A stretch of DNA of 64,000 bases from a bacterium (GCA_016721565.1 JADKHW010000001.1:558001-622000); one strand, 5' to 3'; shown: positions 18,694-28,081, numbered from the stretch's first letter. Numbers and translations: made by a program. Notes: generated by a model from the sequence alone, not told the origin.

Positions 18694-20010
18694 TTACGGT
18701 TTTAATCTGGAAATCATTCGCGGGAACGGAATCGTCTCACGCACATGCGGAAGTCCGCACAACCAGGCCACCGTTCGCTCCAGACCAAGTCCATATCCTG
18801 CATGAGGAACGGAGCCGTATTTGCGCAAATCGAGAAACCACTCAAAGTCCTCAACGTTCAATCCGTGTTCTTTGATCCGCGACACTAACACATCATAATC
18901 ATCTTCACGCTGGCCGCCGCCTATCACCTCGCCCTTGCCTTCCGGAGCAAGCACGTCAAACCCAAGCGCAAGCTTCGGATTGCCCGCATCGCGCTTCATA
19001 TAGAATGCTTTGAGATCTGCCGGGAAGTGATATAGAATCGTCGGGCGATCATTCAAATTCGAAATTGTCGTCTCTTCATCACCACCGATGTCTCCACCCC
19101 ACTCGATGTCATGTCCAGCATTCTTCAAAACTTTGATCGCGTCATCATAGCTGATGCGCGGAAAAGGCTTCTGAATCTTTTCAAGGATTGCCGGATCGCG
19201 CTCAATCACTTTCAACTCTTCCATCCGCGTTTCAAGCACGCGCTGCACGATAAAACAGCACATATCTTCAGCAAGCTCCGCCGCGCCCCACATGTCCATG
19301 TATGCCACTTCAGGCTCAATCATCCAGAACTCTGTCAAATGACGACGAGTCTTAGATTTCTCAGCACGAAACGTAGGCCCAAAAGTATAGATTTTCCCCA
19401 ACGCCATTGCACCGCACTCACCATAGAGCTGCCCCGACTGTGAAAGATAGGCAGTCTCACCGAAATAATCCGTCTCAAACAGAGTCGAAGTTCCTTCACA
19501 AGCCGCATTTGTAAATATCGGCGGATCAAACAACGTGAAACCCCGTCCGTCAAAGAAATCACGAATAGCCTTCACGATCGCATGACGAATTCGCATAATC
19601 GCAACCTGCCGCTTACTTCTAAGCCACAAATGACGGTTGTCCATCAAGAATGCGGTTCCATGCTCCTTCGGCGAAATCGGAAATTCCCCCATCGCCACAT
19701 GCACAGGAATAACCTGCTTTAAGATCAACTCAAATCCACCCGGCGCACGTGGTTCAGCCTTCACCGTGCCAACAACCATGAGAGAGGATTCTTGCGACAG
19801 CGAATCCACTGCCGCAAAGCCCTCTTCACCAATATCATTGATCGAACCGACACACTGAATCAGGCCCGTGCCATCGCGTAGCATGACAAAGCGAATCTTG
19901 CCCGACGAGCGCTTATTGTAAAGCCAGCCCTTGAGCAAAATATCTTGGCCATCATACTTGGCAATATCTTCCAAATAAACATGTGGCGCAGTTGGCGTCA
20001 CCATATTCAC
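18694..20010 (-). CDS. asnS: Asparaginyl-tRNA synthetase
   Basis: Class IIb aminoacyl-tRNA synthetase charging tRNA-Asn. The N-terminal OB fold (LLKGWLYNKRSSGKIRFVMLRDGTG) is followed by the catalytic core with motif 2 as FRAEKSKTRRHLTEFWMIEPE and motif 3 GYGLGLERTVAWLCGLPHVR. The 438-residue length is typical. The presence of AsnRS means charging of Asn need not depend on an amidotransferase. Confidence 0.96.
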   Translation of the reverse strand: MNMVTPTAPHVYLEDIAKYDGQDILLKGWLYNKRSSGKIRFVMLRDGTGLIQCVGSINDIGEEGFAAVDSLSQESSLMVVGTVKAEPRAPGGFELILKQVIPVHVAMGEFPISPKEHGTAFLMDNRHLWLRSKRQVAIMRIRHAIVKAIRDFFDGRGFTLFDPPIFTNAACEGTSTLFETDYFGETAYLSQSGQLYGECGAMALGKIYTFGPTFRAEKSKTRRHLTEFWMIEPEVAYMDMWGAAELAEDMCCFIVQRVLETRMEELKVIERDPAILEKIQKPFPRISYDDAIKVLKNAGHDIEWGGDIGGDEETTISNLNDRPTILYHFPADLKAFYMKRDAGNPKLALGFDVLAPEGKGEVIGGGQREDDYDVLVSRIKEHGLNVEDFEWFLDLRKYGSVPHAGYGLGLERTVAWLCGLPHVRETIPFPRMISRLKP

Positions 20011-20017
20011 CTCGTTC

Positions 20018-21011
20018 TTAATCTTCTTCTTTGAGTTGTCGTTCCATCAATCCGCGCACCGCTTCTTTTGCCGTGAGCTTTCCTTCCAACACCGCGCACA
20101 CGCCCTCAGTAATCGGAACACTCACATTGTGCTGGTGCCCAAGTTCCATCGCCGCGCGCAGTCCAAACCCCCTCAGCCACCTGCCCCGTCTTATGCAAAG
20201 CCGTATCAAGTGTATCGCCCCGCCCAATAAATTCACCAACCTGTCGATTACGGCTCCTCGGTGACATACACGTCGTCGCCAAATCTCCCATTCCCGAAAG
20301 CCCCACAAACGTCTTGCGCTCTCCTCCGATTGCACAGCCCAATCTCGCAAGTTCAGCCAGACCTCGTGTAATCAAAGTCCCCTTCGTATTCGCGCCATAG
20401 CCCATTCCGTCCACCATCCCCGCCGCCAGCGCAATTACGTTCTTCATCGCCCCCGCAAACTCTACTCCGATCACATCGCTCGAACGATAAAGCCTCAGCC
20501 GATCCGACGAGAGCACATTCTGCAATTCCTTACACGTACTCTCTTGTTTGCTCGCAATCACCGCCGATGTCGGCATTCCTAATACAATCTCTCCGGCAAG
20601 CGTCGGCCCCGACAGCGCCGCATATTCACTAGCCGAAAAATTTACTGCCGCTTCACCGAGAATCTCATGCTCAAACTTCCCGCTCGCCGCTTCAATCCCC
20701 TTTGATGTCCCCACCCACATCGCGCGCGGCAAATCATCGGCATAAAGCAACACAAACTCTCGCATCGCTTGAAGTGGGATTGCAAACAAAATCACATCCA
20801 CTGCATTCACAGCTTCTTCGAGCACCGTAGTCACAGTGACATTCACCGGCAGCACCCCGTCCGGCAAATATCTCGCATTCCGCCGTGACACTTGCAGCTC
20901 GTTCGCGTGCAACGAATCCCGCGCCCACAACGTCACCTCATGCCCCAGCCCTCCGGCATGTATCGCCAGCGCCGTCCCCCAACTTCCCGCGCCTAAAACA
21001 GCAATCTTCAT
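20018..21011 (-). CDS. gpsA: Glycerol-3-phosphate dehydrogenase [NAD(P)+], frame broken once
   Basis: Reduces dihydroxyacetone phosphate to sn-glycerol-3-phosphate for phospholipid synthesis. The Rossmann motif IAVLGAGSWGTALA starts the protein; the central GVEFAGAMKNVIALAAGMVDG and GLSGMGDLATTC are diagnostic. The frame breaks at 20151-20160 in a GC-dinucleotide run: restoring two bases gives VWTARAAMELGHQHNVSVPI and the normal C-terminus. Total is about 331 residues. It overlaps the plsY stop by one base, so two consecutive steps of phosphatidic acid synthesis are coupled. Confidence 0.92.
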
Positions 21012-21607
21012 CAGAAAAACCTCGGCTCACTTCCTTGAAAGAGCCGCAAAATATTCTGCCGATGCGTGTAAACCAAAAACACGGCTATCACAACACCGCC
21101 CAAAACTCTGATCAACGGCACACCATCATGCAGTCTCCACATCAAAACTGGAAATGCAATCGCCGCAAGCATCGAAGCCGGAGAAACGCGTCTCGTCACG
21201 ACAAACACAACTACCCAAACTCCAAGCGAAAACAACAATGCCAACGGGTCCACAGCGGCCATCGCTCCCGCCGCTGTCGCCACACCCTTGCCGCCTTTGA
21301 AATTTGCATACGGCGTAAACACATGCCCCATCACCGCACAGCAGGCCATAATCACCTGCGCGCCCTGCAAGTCTTCTGTAAAGATCAGCGGCGCCAGCCA
21401 ATAGACTGGTGCAAACCCCTTCAGCGCGTCGAGCAACAAAACAACAACTCCCCACTTCTTCCCCAGCACTCGCGACACATTTGTTGCTCCCGAGCTTCCC
21501 GATCCCACCGCCCGCGGATCTTTACCCGCCACAAGCTTCGAGATCCAAATTCCCGTCGGAATCCCGCCGATCACATAACCGATGAGTGCCGCAAGATAAG
21601 AACTCAA
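21011..21607 (-). CDS. plsY: Glycerol-3-phosphate acyltransferase PlsY
   Basis: Integral membrane enzyme transferring the acyl group from acyl-phosphate to glycerol-3-phosphate. About five membrane segments. Family motifs are GSGSSGATNVSRVLG, FKGGKGVATAAG and the conserved GYVIGGIPTG near the start. 198 residues, normal length. It lies between purM and gpsA. Confidence 0.95.
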   Translation of the reverse strand: MSSYLAALIGYVIGGIPTGIWISKLVAGKDPRAVGSGSSGATNVSRVLGKKWGVVVLLLDALKGFAPVYWLAPLIFTEDLQGAQVIMACCAVMGHVFTPYANFKGGKGVATAAGAMAAVDPLALLFSLGVWVVVFVVTRRVSPASMLAAIAFPVLMWRLHDGVPLIRVLGGVVIAVFLVYTHRQNILRLFQGSEPRFF

Positions 21608-22605
21608 ACCACGCGTCCTATCGTGAAAATCTTCTCACCCGATTTCGCAAAGTGCGCATGAAACTCATCCACAGAATCCTTCGCCACAATCAGCACCAAC
21701 CCGATTCCGCAATTGAACACACGCCGCATCTCTTCATCTTCCACACCCCCCCACTCTTGAATCTTCCGAAAGAGTTCCGGTAGCACCCAAGCATTCCAAT
21801 CTACTTCAAGATGCATCCCTTCGCGTAACACGCGCTCAGTATTTTCAACCAATCCCCCACCCGTAATGTGCGACATTGCATGCAAACTCGGATGCGCAAG
21901 CAGCGGCTCCATCTCTTTCCAATAACATCGATGCGGCGCTAATACAGCCTCAATAAACGAGCGTCCATCACTCATCTTCAGCGCACCAATCTCTCCCGAC
22001 TCGATTCTCGATGCAAGCACTCTCCGAATCAACGAGTACCCATTCGTATGCGGCCCGCTCGATGAAACACCAAGCAGCACATCTCCAACTTGAACTCGCG
22101 CTCCGTCAAATATCCGATCCCTTCGCACAGTCCCCACAATCGTTCCCGCCAAATCAAAATGCCCTTCAGCATACAGCCCGGGCATCTCGGCAGTCTCGCC
22201 GCCAATTAAAGCGACCCCATGCGCCCGACATCCTCGCGCCAAGCTTTCAGCAAGCGTCCCTGCGATTTCAGGTTCGAGCTTCCCGAACGCCAAATAGTCC
22301 AGAAAGAAAATCGGCTTTGCCCCGCATACCAATATATCATTGATTGAGTGCTGAACCAAGTCTTCTCCGAGGCCAGAAATATTTCCTACCTGCGCGGCCA
22401 ACAGCACTTTCGTCCCCACCCCATCGGTCGAGGCCACCAGCACCTGCCCGTCCACAGCCTCATCAAGCGCGTAAAACCCGCCAAACAGCCCGATCCCTCG
22501 CACCACATTAGAGGTATGCGTGGACTTAGCCGCTGCTGCAATTAGCTTCTTTGCCGCCGAGGCCCGGTCAAGATTAACACCAGATGATGCGTAGCTCGAA
22601 GACAA
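21604..22605 (-). CDS. purM: Phosphoribosylformylglycinamidine cyclo-ligase
   Basis: AIR synthetase of purine biosynthesis, forming the imidazole ring with ATP. Motifs: STDGVGTKVLLA, HSINDILVCGAKPIFFLDYLA, ALIGGETAEMPG, SSSGPHTNGYSLIRR and HITGGGLVENTERVL. The 333-residue length is standard. The start is a TTG at 22605 with a good TTAGGAGAG ribosome site four bases upstream. Two terminator-like hairpins lie directly upstream. Confidence 0.95.
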   Translation of the reverse strand: MSSSYASSGVNLDRASAAKKLIAAAAKSTHTSNVVRGIGLFGGFYALDEAVDGQVLVASTDGVGTKVLLAAQVGNISGLGEDLVQHSINDILVCGAKPIFFLDYLAFGKLEPEIAGTLAESLARGCRAHGVALIGGETAEMPGLYAEGHFDLAGTIVGTVRRDRIFDGARVQVGDVLLGVSSSGPHTNGYSLIRRVLASRIESGEIGALKMSDGRSFIEAVLAPHRCYWKEMEPLLAHPSLHAMSHITGGGLVENTERVLREGMHLEVDWNAWVLPELFRKIQEWGGVEDEEMRRVFNCGIGLVLIVAKDSVDEFHAHFAKSGEKIFTIGRVV

Positions 22606-22622
22606 GTTACTCTCCTAACAAT

Positions 22623-22651
22623 CTAAAAAACAAGAAGTGCCTAACAGGCAC
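22623..22651 (-). terminator. Second terminator hairpin, just before purM
   Basis: On the minus strand GTGCCT-GTT-AGGCAC, 6-bp perfect stem, followed by TTCTTGTTTTTT. It ends about 17 nt before the purM start codon and follows another terminator, so it may be a backup terminator or a leader attenuator. Confidence 0.65.
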
Positions 22652-22681
22652 AAATAAAGAGGCCGCACCAGAGGTGCGGCC
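22650..22681 (-). terminator. Intrinsic terminator after tRNA-Leu
   Basis: On the minus strand GGCCGCACC-TCT-GGTGCGGCC, 9-bp perfect stem, followed by TCTTTATTTG. It lies 12 nt past the 3' end of tRNA-Leu. Confidence 0.8.
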
Positions 22682-22692
22682 CACCATGCGGG

Positions 22693-22778
22693 TGCCGAGA
22701 GCCGGAATCGAACCGGCACGGGGGGTAACCCCCGGCAGATTTTGAGTCTGCTGCGTCTACCAGTTCCGCCACCCCGGC
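22693..22778 (-). tRNA. tRNA-Leu (CAA)
   Basis: Class II tRNA on the minus strand: acceptor GCCGGGG with TCTCGGC (two G-U pairs), anticodon stem GCAGA/TCTGC around CTCAAAA (anticodon CAA), a long variable arm (CGGGGGTTACCCCCCG region) and T-arm GGTTCGATTCC. Discriminator A is followed by CCC, so CCA is not encoded. Confidence 0.94.
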
Positions 22779-22885
22779 AGGGGAAAAAATACCACCAGCA
22801 AAGCGGAGCTTAGTAATCGTGGGGGGCCAATTACTATAGCAGTCACGCAAATAGCTGGTGGAAAGCGGTTACAACCGTAAGCTGG

Positions 22886-22914
22886 AATATAAAGACTTAG
22901 CAGACAAAATGCAA
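22886..22914 (-). promoter_or_regulatory. Promoter for tRNA-Leu
   Basis: TTGCAT, 17-nt spacer, TATATT on the minus strand, directly after the TetR gene stop. It leaves about 100 nt of 5' leader before the tRNA. A CCACCAGC/GCTGGTGG inverted repeat lies in that leader. Confidence 0.7.
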
Positions 22915-22922
22915 GCGGCTTT

Positions 22923-23678
22923 TCAACCCTTTACTACCACAGGTTGCTCAATCAACAACCCGCGCTTAAGAATCGTACTGAGCGTAACCGTCCATTCTTC
23001 CCAGACCTTTTGGTCATGAAAATCTCGCTCGTTGATCATAGAAATCAGCGGCGCAAGGTAAATCGCGCTATAGCCGATAGCCAAGAGACATTCTCGCACG
23101 GCTTCTGAAGGCAACTCTACTGCTTTGCCTGTCTTTACCGCTATCTGATATGCGTCACTAAAGTGTTTATTAGCTCCCAATGGCCCATGCTCAGACACAC
23201 CTTCCAAAGCATTTCTAAGGTGAACGCCGCCATCAGCAATCTCCCTGCGCAGCAACAAGGCCCATTGCGGATTGTCATGTAAAACAGTCATCAGACGGAT
23301 CGGGATATCAATCAACATCTCTTCTGGCGACTTGTGGTCAGGGTCAGTACCAAAAATAACCTCAAGCATCGTCGTACCTTCGTGTCGAAGCACAGCTTCG
23401 TAAAGTTGGACCTTAGTCCCGAAGTAGTAGTTCAGCATCACCTGCCGAACTCCCGCCGCAGCCGCGATAGCTCGCGTGTTTGTCCCCTTGAAACCATACT
23501 CAGAGAACAAACGGGTCGCCGCAATAAAGATTTGACCCTTAGGCGTTGACGGATCAGGAGGCGTCAACGGATTGGACCGACCCTCCCCCAGTCCATTAGA
23601 CTGCTTGACCGATGTCAAAGAACTCTTTTCAGCCAGTGCCTTCTTATTCGTGGAAGGCTTCGAATTAGATGCGGTCAT
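22923..23678 (-). CDS. TetR-family transcriptional regulator
   Basis: A 251-residue repressor-type protein. The N-terminal helix-turn-helix is clear (AATRLFSEYGFKGTNTRAIA then AAAGVRQVMLNYYFGTKVQLYEAVLRH). The ligand-binding C-terminal domain resembles the group with PQWALLLRREIADGG. A low-complexity Ser/Lys/Pro-rich segment of about 45 residues precedes the DNA-binding domain. Ligand and target are not evident; its own promoter region has no obvious long palindrome. Confidence 0.85.
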   Translation of the reverse strand: MTASNSKPSTNKKALAEKSSLTSVKQSNGLGEGRSNPLTPPDPSTPKGQIFIAATRLFSEYGFKGTNTRAIAAAAGVRQVMLNYYFGTKVQLYEAVLRHEGTTMLEVIFGTDPDHKSPEEMLIDIPIRLMTVLHDNPQWALLLRREIADGGVHLRNALEGVSEHGPLGANKHFSDAYQIAVKTGKAVELPSEAVRECLLAIGYSAIYLAPLISMINERDFHDQKVWEEWTVTLSTILKRGLLIEQPVVVKG

Positions 23679-23751
23679 AAACAGGCAACTCCAAGATGCT
23701 CCAACAGTAAGTCCAAAATTTTGCCAAAGTCAATCGTATAAGTCAGGTGAC

Positions 23752-23780
23752 AATATAAACAGTTACTTTAGCATTAGCAA
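23752..23780 (-). promoter_or_regulatory. Promoter of the TetR gene
   Basis: TTGCTA, 17-nt spacer, TATATT on the minus strand, 74 nt before the start codon. It slightly overlaps the apparent 3' end of the upstream open frame, which argues that the frame's tail is not a real gene end. Confidence 0.65.
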
Positions 23781-23809
23781 GCATTTGACCTAATCGCACG
23801 AATTCTCGC

Positions 23810-23851
23810 AGAAAACAACAAGGTCGTGCTGGGTAGCACGACCTTGTTGTT
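23810..23851 (-). terminator. Strong hairpin terminator after the remnant gene
   Basis: A perfect 17-bp stem (23814-23830 with 23835-23851) around GGGT, followed on the minus strand by TTTTC. The stem is itself nearly symmetric enough to act in both directions. Confidence 0.7.
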
Positions 23852-23901
23852 CTGAATTTCAACCGTAGTGGCAGGGCTTGCCCTTCCCACATTCAGCTGT
23901 A

Positions 23902-23925
23902 GGGGCGGCAGGCGTGCCGCCCGCG
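23902..23925. repeat. Dispersed GC-rich palindromic repeat, copy 1
   Basis: A 24-nt block starting GGGGCGGCAGG and ending GCCGCCCGCG. The reverse complement occurs at 28481-28504 with a single mismatch. It contains an internal GGCAGGCGTGCC palindrome-like core. It sits in a mosaic of G/C-rich stretches (23880-24115). Confidence 0.75.
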
Positions 23926-24986
23926 CCGGGAAGCCCTGCTCGCCAGCCGGGTTAAGGTCCGCCGAACCCGGCCGGAGGTGTCTCTCCCCAAAATCGCTGC
24001 GGTAAAGGGGGACAAAGGGGTGGACCTCCAGTCCGCCGAGCGGGGATTTAGCGAAGCGGTTCCCCGCCGGAATCTGCTCTGCTCTCCAATTCTCCATTTG
24101 GGGGTCGGGGGGGGTCTGAATTTTCCGCAAAATTCCCATCTCCTCCCCTATTCGCTCCAATTCCATCATCGCCCCCTCAATATCCATCGCCACGACCTGA
24201 TAAAACATTCCGCTCGCATACGCAACAACGCCCGTATGCACATACGTCGTATCCGCCGTCCACCCATGATAATAGTACGGCCCGTTCGACGACGGCGCAT
24301 AGAACACCAAATACCGCTCAATCGTCACATCACATCCCCCGAGCGAAGAATCCACCACCGCCCAACTCAGCCGCGCATCTTCTCCTTGTGTCGTAATCAC
24401 CACTTCCGGTGCCGCCGGAGTAGAAATCTGCTCACCGTTCAAACCAAACTCCACAAATCCGTTCACTCCATTCACAGCATCGGTCTGCACTCTGAGTACG
24501 TCATTGTAAATTCCATCACTCGCCGGATCAAACACCACTCGCACCGAGCACGCGCTCATCTGATTCGGAGCCAATGCGAAAAAGGTTCCGCACGGCGTCG
24601 TACGCGAAAACTCACTCGTTGCAGGTTCAAGTGGCTGAAACACCACAATAGATTCACTGCCAAAATTCTTCAGCCGGAACCACTGCGATGCCGCATTCGG
24701 ACACTCCACCGCGCCAAAATTCCAACTCGTTAGCGGCGCATTCGGTGAACTGCTCCGAACAAGCCCCAAATACCCCTGCGAAGACACAATCGAGAAATTC
24801 CCGTCAGACACATCACACAAAGTATCCTGCAAAGCACAAATCCGAATCCGGCAAGAGTCCGACAGCGGATCCGTCACAAACCACTCGTAAGTTCCATCAT
24901 TCTCCGTTGAATCCGTAATCGTTTCCCATGCACCGATTGGGTAATGGCGATTCAGCTCTAACGAGCTGACCGGGTAACTAAATTAT

Positions 24987-25985
24987 CTACGATGGTCCGC
25001 GAAAGAAATGTGCAAGGGATAAGACTTGTAGATTCTCACCGTTGTCGGCCAGTATTGAAAAGAATCTGCACATATTGCTGCCCGCAACAGTGAAAAATAC
25101 CAACTCCGCTCCTTGATGAATTAGCAACAAAGCCAAATTACTCCTTACTCCCACCCCATGAATTCCCGCTCTCAAATTGTAGTTTCCGGCACTTTGAGTT
25201 CGCGAACGCTACAGTGAAGAAATATCGATTATTAGTAGCATAAGCATCGATTCAACTCAGTCAGGAATGCGTAGGTACCTGACAACGTAATGCCGCGATG
25301 GCTGCCCGGGAACACCCCTTAACCGCGCTAAAGTTCGACAAGACTACCATGAGTGGCGTTGAGCCGCCTCATTAACAACACGCATCGCTTGAATTCGGCG
25401 ATACATGCAGCAAATTTCCAAAAACATCACATCAAATGAATGGCCCTGTGTAACCCAAGAATCCTATTTGTTGTGGAGAAGATGGATTCGATATGTCGAT
25501 AATTGATGGCCGCGGTCCATCGCCAACAACACAAATATCGACTTAACCGTATTCCACGAGCATCGCCCTGGTGTATCAAGATACCCAATTGTTACAGGGC
25601 AAGGATTTTCAAACTGATTACGCGTCCGCGAAATCCATCTGCAACGAACGCATTTGTTCCGGAAATTGCAACGTCCCAGGCGTGCCAGGTGAGTCGTAAA
25701 ATCGCCAGTCTCACTGGCTGCGGGGTTCGTGAAGATCAATTGTAAACCGGTTGGGCTCATCTAAAAGGCATGGTATTAGCCAGCTATTGCTACACCACGA
25801 GCCTCCTGGACTAGTTATACGATCCCAATCCACGGTAGATGGTTTGCAATGTCCCAAAATCAAGCCTGCATCATCATCAGCGATGTACAAGGTACTTCCA
25901 GGAACTGTGGCATTTTAAAGGCTAGCCGGAGAGCATTGCAGGCAGCAAGCCCGCAAGACTGCATTCAACTATCCTGCCCCAAAAC
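24987..25985 (-). pseudogene. Decayed LVIVD-repeat (beta-propeller) secreted protein
   Basis: No intact gene, but all three minus-strand frames contain alternating pieces of LVIVD-type blades. Visible pieces, in transcription order: TLYIADDDAGLI (about 25890), GLQLI followed by TNPA (about 25740), WDVAISGTNAFVADGF (about 25670), IGYLDTPG (about 25580), SIIDISNPSSPQQIGFLG (about 25490), GITLSGTYAFLTE (about 25280), NFGFVANS (about 25130). Each blade pair is separated by a frame change or an in-frame stop. Such density of lesions, unlike the single breaks in housekeeping genes here, indicates true decay. The intact ancestor was probably an exported adhesin-like or propeller protein joined to the following anchor/FN3 remnant. 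Confidence 0.65.
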
Positions 25986-26145
25986 ATTCCCACCCATTCC
26001 CAGCATCAATAAAATAATGATCAAGTACATCTCAGTTACCTATATTCTTGTACTGATTTCCCCACACAATAAATCAAATTAACTCCCCCCACACCACAAT
26101 CGCAACCCCTCCCCCAATCTTTTTCAATTTTCCGGGTCACTTCTG

Positions 26146-26201
26146 TCTCCCTTCCTCCGTTCACGGGGAAGGGGCCGGGGATGGGGGTCTGCGAGGGAGG
26201 C
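26146..26201. repeat. Intergenic palindromic repeat of the CCCTTCC/GGAAGGG type
   Basis: C-rich arm CCCTTCCTCCG then TCACGGGGAAGGGG and GGGGATGGGGGTCTG. This resembles a widespread class of intergenic palindromic repeats. A related CAGACCCCC block occurs on the minus strand at about 24100-24115. The stretch from 25990 to 26297 otherwise holds no gene. Confidence 0.55.
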
Positions 26202-26297
26202 CAAAGGTCCTGCCGGAATACCTCCCAAATCCCCCTCTTTTTCCCTAAATCAAATTTGAACAAACGTTTACTAAGTTCAGTAAAATGAAAATAACAA

Positions 26298-26326
26298 TTG
26301 ACATCGCGTCATTTCAGTATTATATT
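26298..26326 (+). promoter_or_regulatory. Consensus promoter of the thyX gene
   Basis: TTGACA, 17-nt spacer, TATATT on the plus strand. The predicted start near 26333 gives a 5' leader of about 157 nt before the ATG at 26490, containing a 6-bp hairpin (CCAGCG-TTCA-CGCTGG, 26404-26419). AAGGAGA at 26456-26462 is 27 nt from the ATG, too far for a normal ribosome site. Confidence 0.8.
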
Positions 26327-26489
26327 ATGGACGTTAATTGTCTACCCTCCGGCGAGGACGAGAATCAAGGCTCGCGCCAGCACAAAATCCGCTTAACAAG
26401 CGGCCAGCGTTCACGCTGGTGTGAAGTAGCACTTCCCACCCAAAACTCTTATCATAAGGAGACCCACCCCCACCCCAAAATCCTAAACA

Positions 26490-28023
26490 ATGCCCCCAAT
26501 TGTCAGGCTCGCCGGCTATAATGTCGATGCCGAACTGCTGTCCGAGACGATAGACATCCTCCGCGAGGTGGATCAGCTCTCGAAGTCCATGGGCAACAAC
26601 CCTTCGGCCTCCGAGTTGCGCTCGGCCATCGAGAAGATTGGCGACGACCTCCGCACGCGGATTGACTTCGAAGCCTTCACTCCCGAAACGATTTCCGCCG
26701 CCTACGCTCGCATCAGCCGCGATCCGTCGCACGTCACCGAACTGCGCCGCTCGGCCAGATTCAGCGTCGCGCGCGCCCGAAAATCAAATGAGAATATCAT
26801 CTTCGGTTTAGGCCACGCGTCGGTTGCCGAACACGCCTGTTTCAATTTCGATATCTCCCACCTCTCCCGCCTTGCCGCTGAAGAGTTGCAGTTTCACAGA
26901 CTGCAAAGCTTCACCGAAAAATCCCAACGCTACATCACGATCGGCGAAGATTTTATTATTCCCAGCGAAATTCTGGGAACCGCGCACGAACGAAGCTACC
27001 GCGACATGGTCTCGAAACTCTTCGATGCGTACAACAAAATTTTCGCCAATCTGCATCAGCACCATCTCCCCGACGATACAACGGATTTAAGCAAACTTCA
27101 ATTGCGCGATCTCGAAACTCGCGCCAAAGAAGATGCTCGCTATCTGCTTCCGCTCTGCTGCTCCACGCAAATGGGCATGACGCTCAATGCTCGCAATCTC
27201 GAGCATCTGCTCTGGGAACTCTCCGATCATCCGTTAACCGAAGTTCGCGAACTCGGCACCGGACTTCACTTAGCCGTAGGCCGCATGGCTCCGTCTTTGG
27301 TGAAATACACAAGCCGCGGTGAGTTCCCCCGCGCGAACAGATCCGAAGTCGCGAAGCACTTTCAAAGCAGAACCCGCCCCCGCACAGCTGGAATTTTGGT
27401 CCGGCCCAAAGGCCGAGCTGATTGATTTTGACAAACAGGCCGAAGCCCGAGTCGTTCAAGCCTTCAAATTCTCAACCGGAAATTCTCTCGAAAACACAGA
27501 GATTTCCGACAAGGTTTGGCGGGCGCTCTTCGAGAAACTCGGCCCGCACGATCCGATGTATCGGGAGTTTGAATCGGCAACCGCAAGCTTCGTCTTGGAA
27601 ATGAGCGCGACCTGTTACGCTCAGTTCAAGCGCCACCGCCTGATGACTCAGCTCGTCCAAGCCTATGATTTACAATATGCAGCGGTAGTTCCTCCAGCAA
27701 TTGAGGAAATGGGCCAAGCCGAAGCCTTCAAGAAGGCTGTGCAGGAATCGAGTTTAGTTTCTGCAAAAATTGCGGAGTCCATTCCGTTGGCTGGGCCTTA
27801 CCTTTTGACCAATGCTCATGTCAAGCGAGTGATGTGTTTCGTGAATGCTCGCGAAATATATCATTTATCAAGACTTAGATGTGACCAGCATGCTCAATGG
27901 GAAATCCAAGTTTTGGCAGGCAAGATGCTCGAACTCATTCAGCAGAAATGGCCGAACCTGCTTGCTTTAGCTGCCGGAAAAGACAAGTTCGACGAAGCCT
28001 ATAAAGAGTATTTTAGCGCATAA
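26490..28023 (+). CDS. thyX: Tandem-domain flavin-dependent thymidylate synthase (ThyX), frame broken once
   Basis: Makes dTMP from dUMP using FAD, NADPH and methylene-tetrahydrofolate. About 511 residues carry two ThyX-like domains. Domain one has GLGHASVAEHACFNF and FHRLQSFTEKSQRY, matching the family motif RHRxxSxNExSxRY except that the first Arg is Phe. Domain two has ATASFVLEMSATCYAQFKRH and RHRLMTQLVQAYD, keeping RHR but not the Ser/Asn/Glu/Ser/Arg-Tyr half. The frame breaks at 27360-27362, where removal of one T joins EVAKHF to KAEPAPAQLEFW. Each half keeps different active-site residues, so a composite site is possible. Single-domain ThyX is about 220-250 residues. The start is fixed by an upstream in-frame TAA. 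Confidence 0.82.
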
Positions 28024-28045
28024 TTGCGCACGATTTCTGGACGCG

Positions 28046-28081
28046 AAACGCCCGACTGGAAATCCAGTCGGGCGTTTGATT
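28046..28081 (+). terminator. Intrinsic terminator after thyX
   Basis: A perfect 14-bp stem (28046-28059 with 28064-28077) around AAAT, ending in GTTTGATTT, 22 nt past the stop. Confidence 0.85.

Larger units (their letters stand above)
23774..24975 (-). pseudogene. 3' remnant of a secreted choice-of-anchor/FN3 protein, 5'-truncated
   Basis: An open frame that extends upstream of its first possible start without any start codon. Translated back to about 24975 it reads SSLELNRHYPIGAW, then TENDGTYEWFVTDPLSDSCR, which is a KNH/Ser-Thr-anchor-like module of secreted proteins. It continues into a choice-of-anchor D type domain (WFRLKNFGSESI, CSVRVVFDPASDGIYNDVLRV) and an FN3-like module (DARLSWAVVDSS, YLVFYAPSSNGPY). 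A TAA ends the frame upstream at about 24981. The last 110 or so codons, from near 24115, run through repeat DNA and a terminator hairpin, so they are not native. I read it as a broken gene, perhaps continuous with the LVIVD remnants upstream. Confidence 0.7.

Noticed and set aside
20885..21661. 258-codon plus-strand frame across plsY and gpsA
   Set aside because: It crosses two well-identified genes on the other strand and is a low-complexity Arg/His/Ser-rich translation.
22790..22860. Long-range CCACCAGC/GCTGGTGG stem before tRNA-Leu as a terminator for the TetR gene
   Set aside because: The loop would be over 50 nt, and the T run falls just before the tRNA; more likely part of the tRNA leader.
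23978..24733. 251-codon plus-strand frame opposite the secreted-protein remnant
   Set aside because: His/Arg-rich shadow of the FN3-coding strand, with no promoter or homology.
26036..26263. 75-codon minus-strand frame
   Set aside because: It is read from the C-rich palindromic repeat; the Gly/Pro-rich translation is typical of such repeats.
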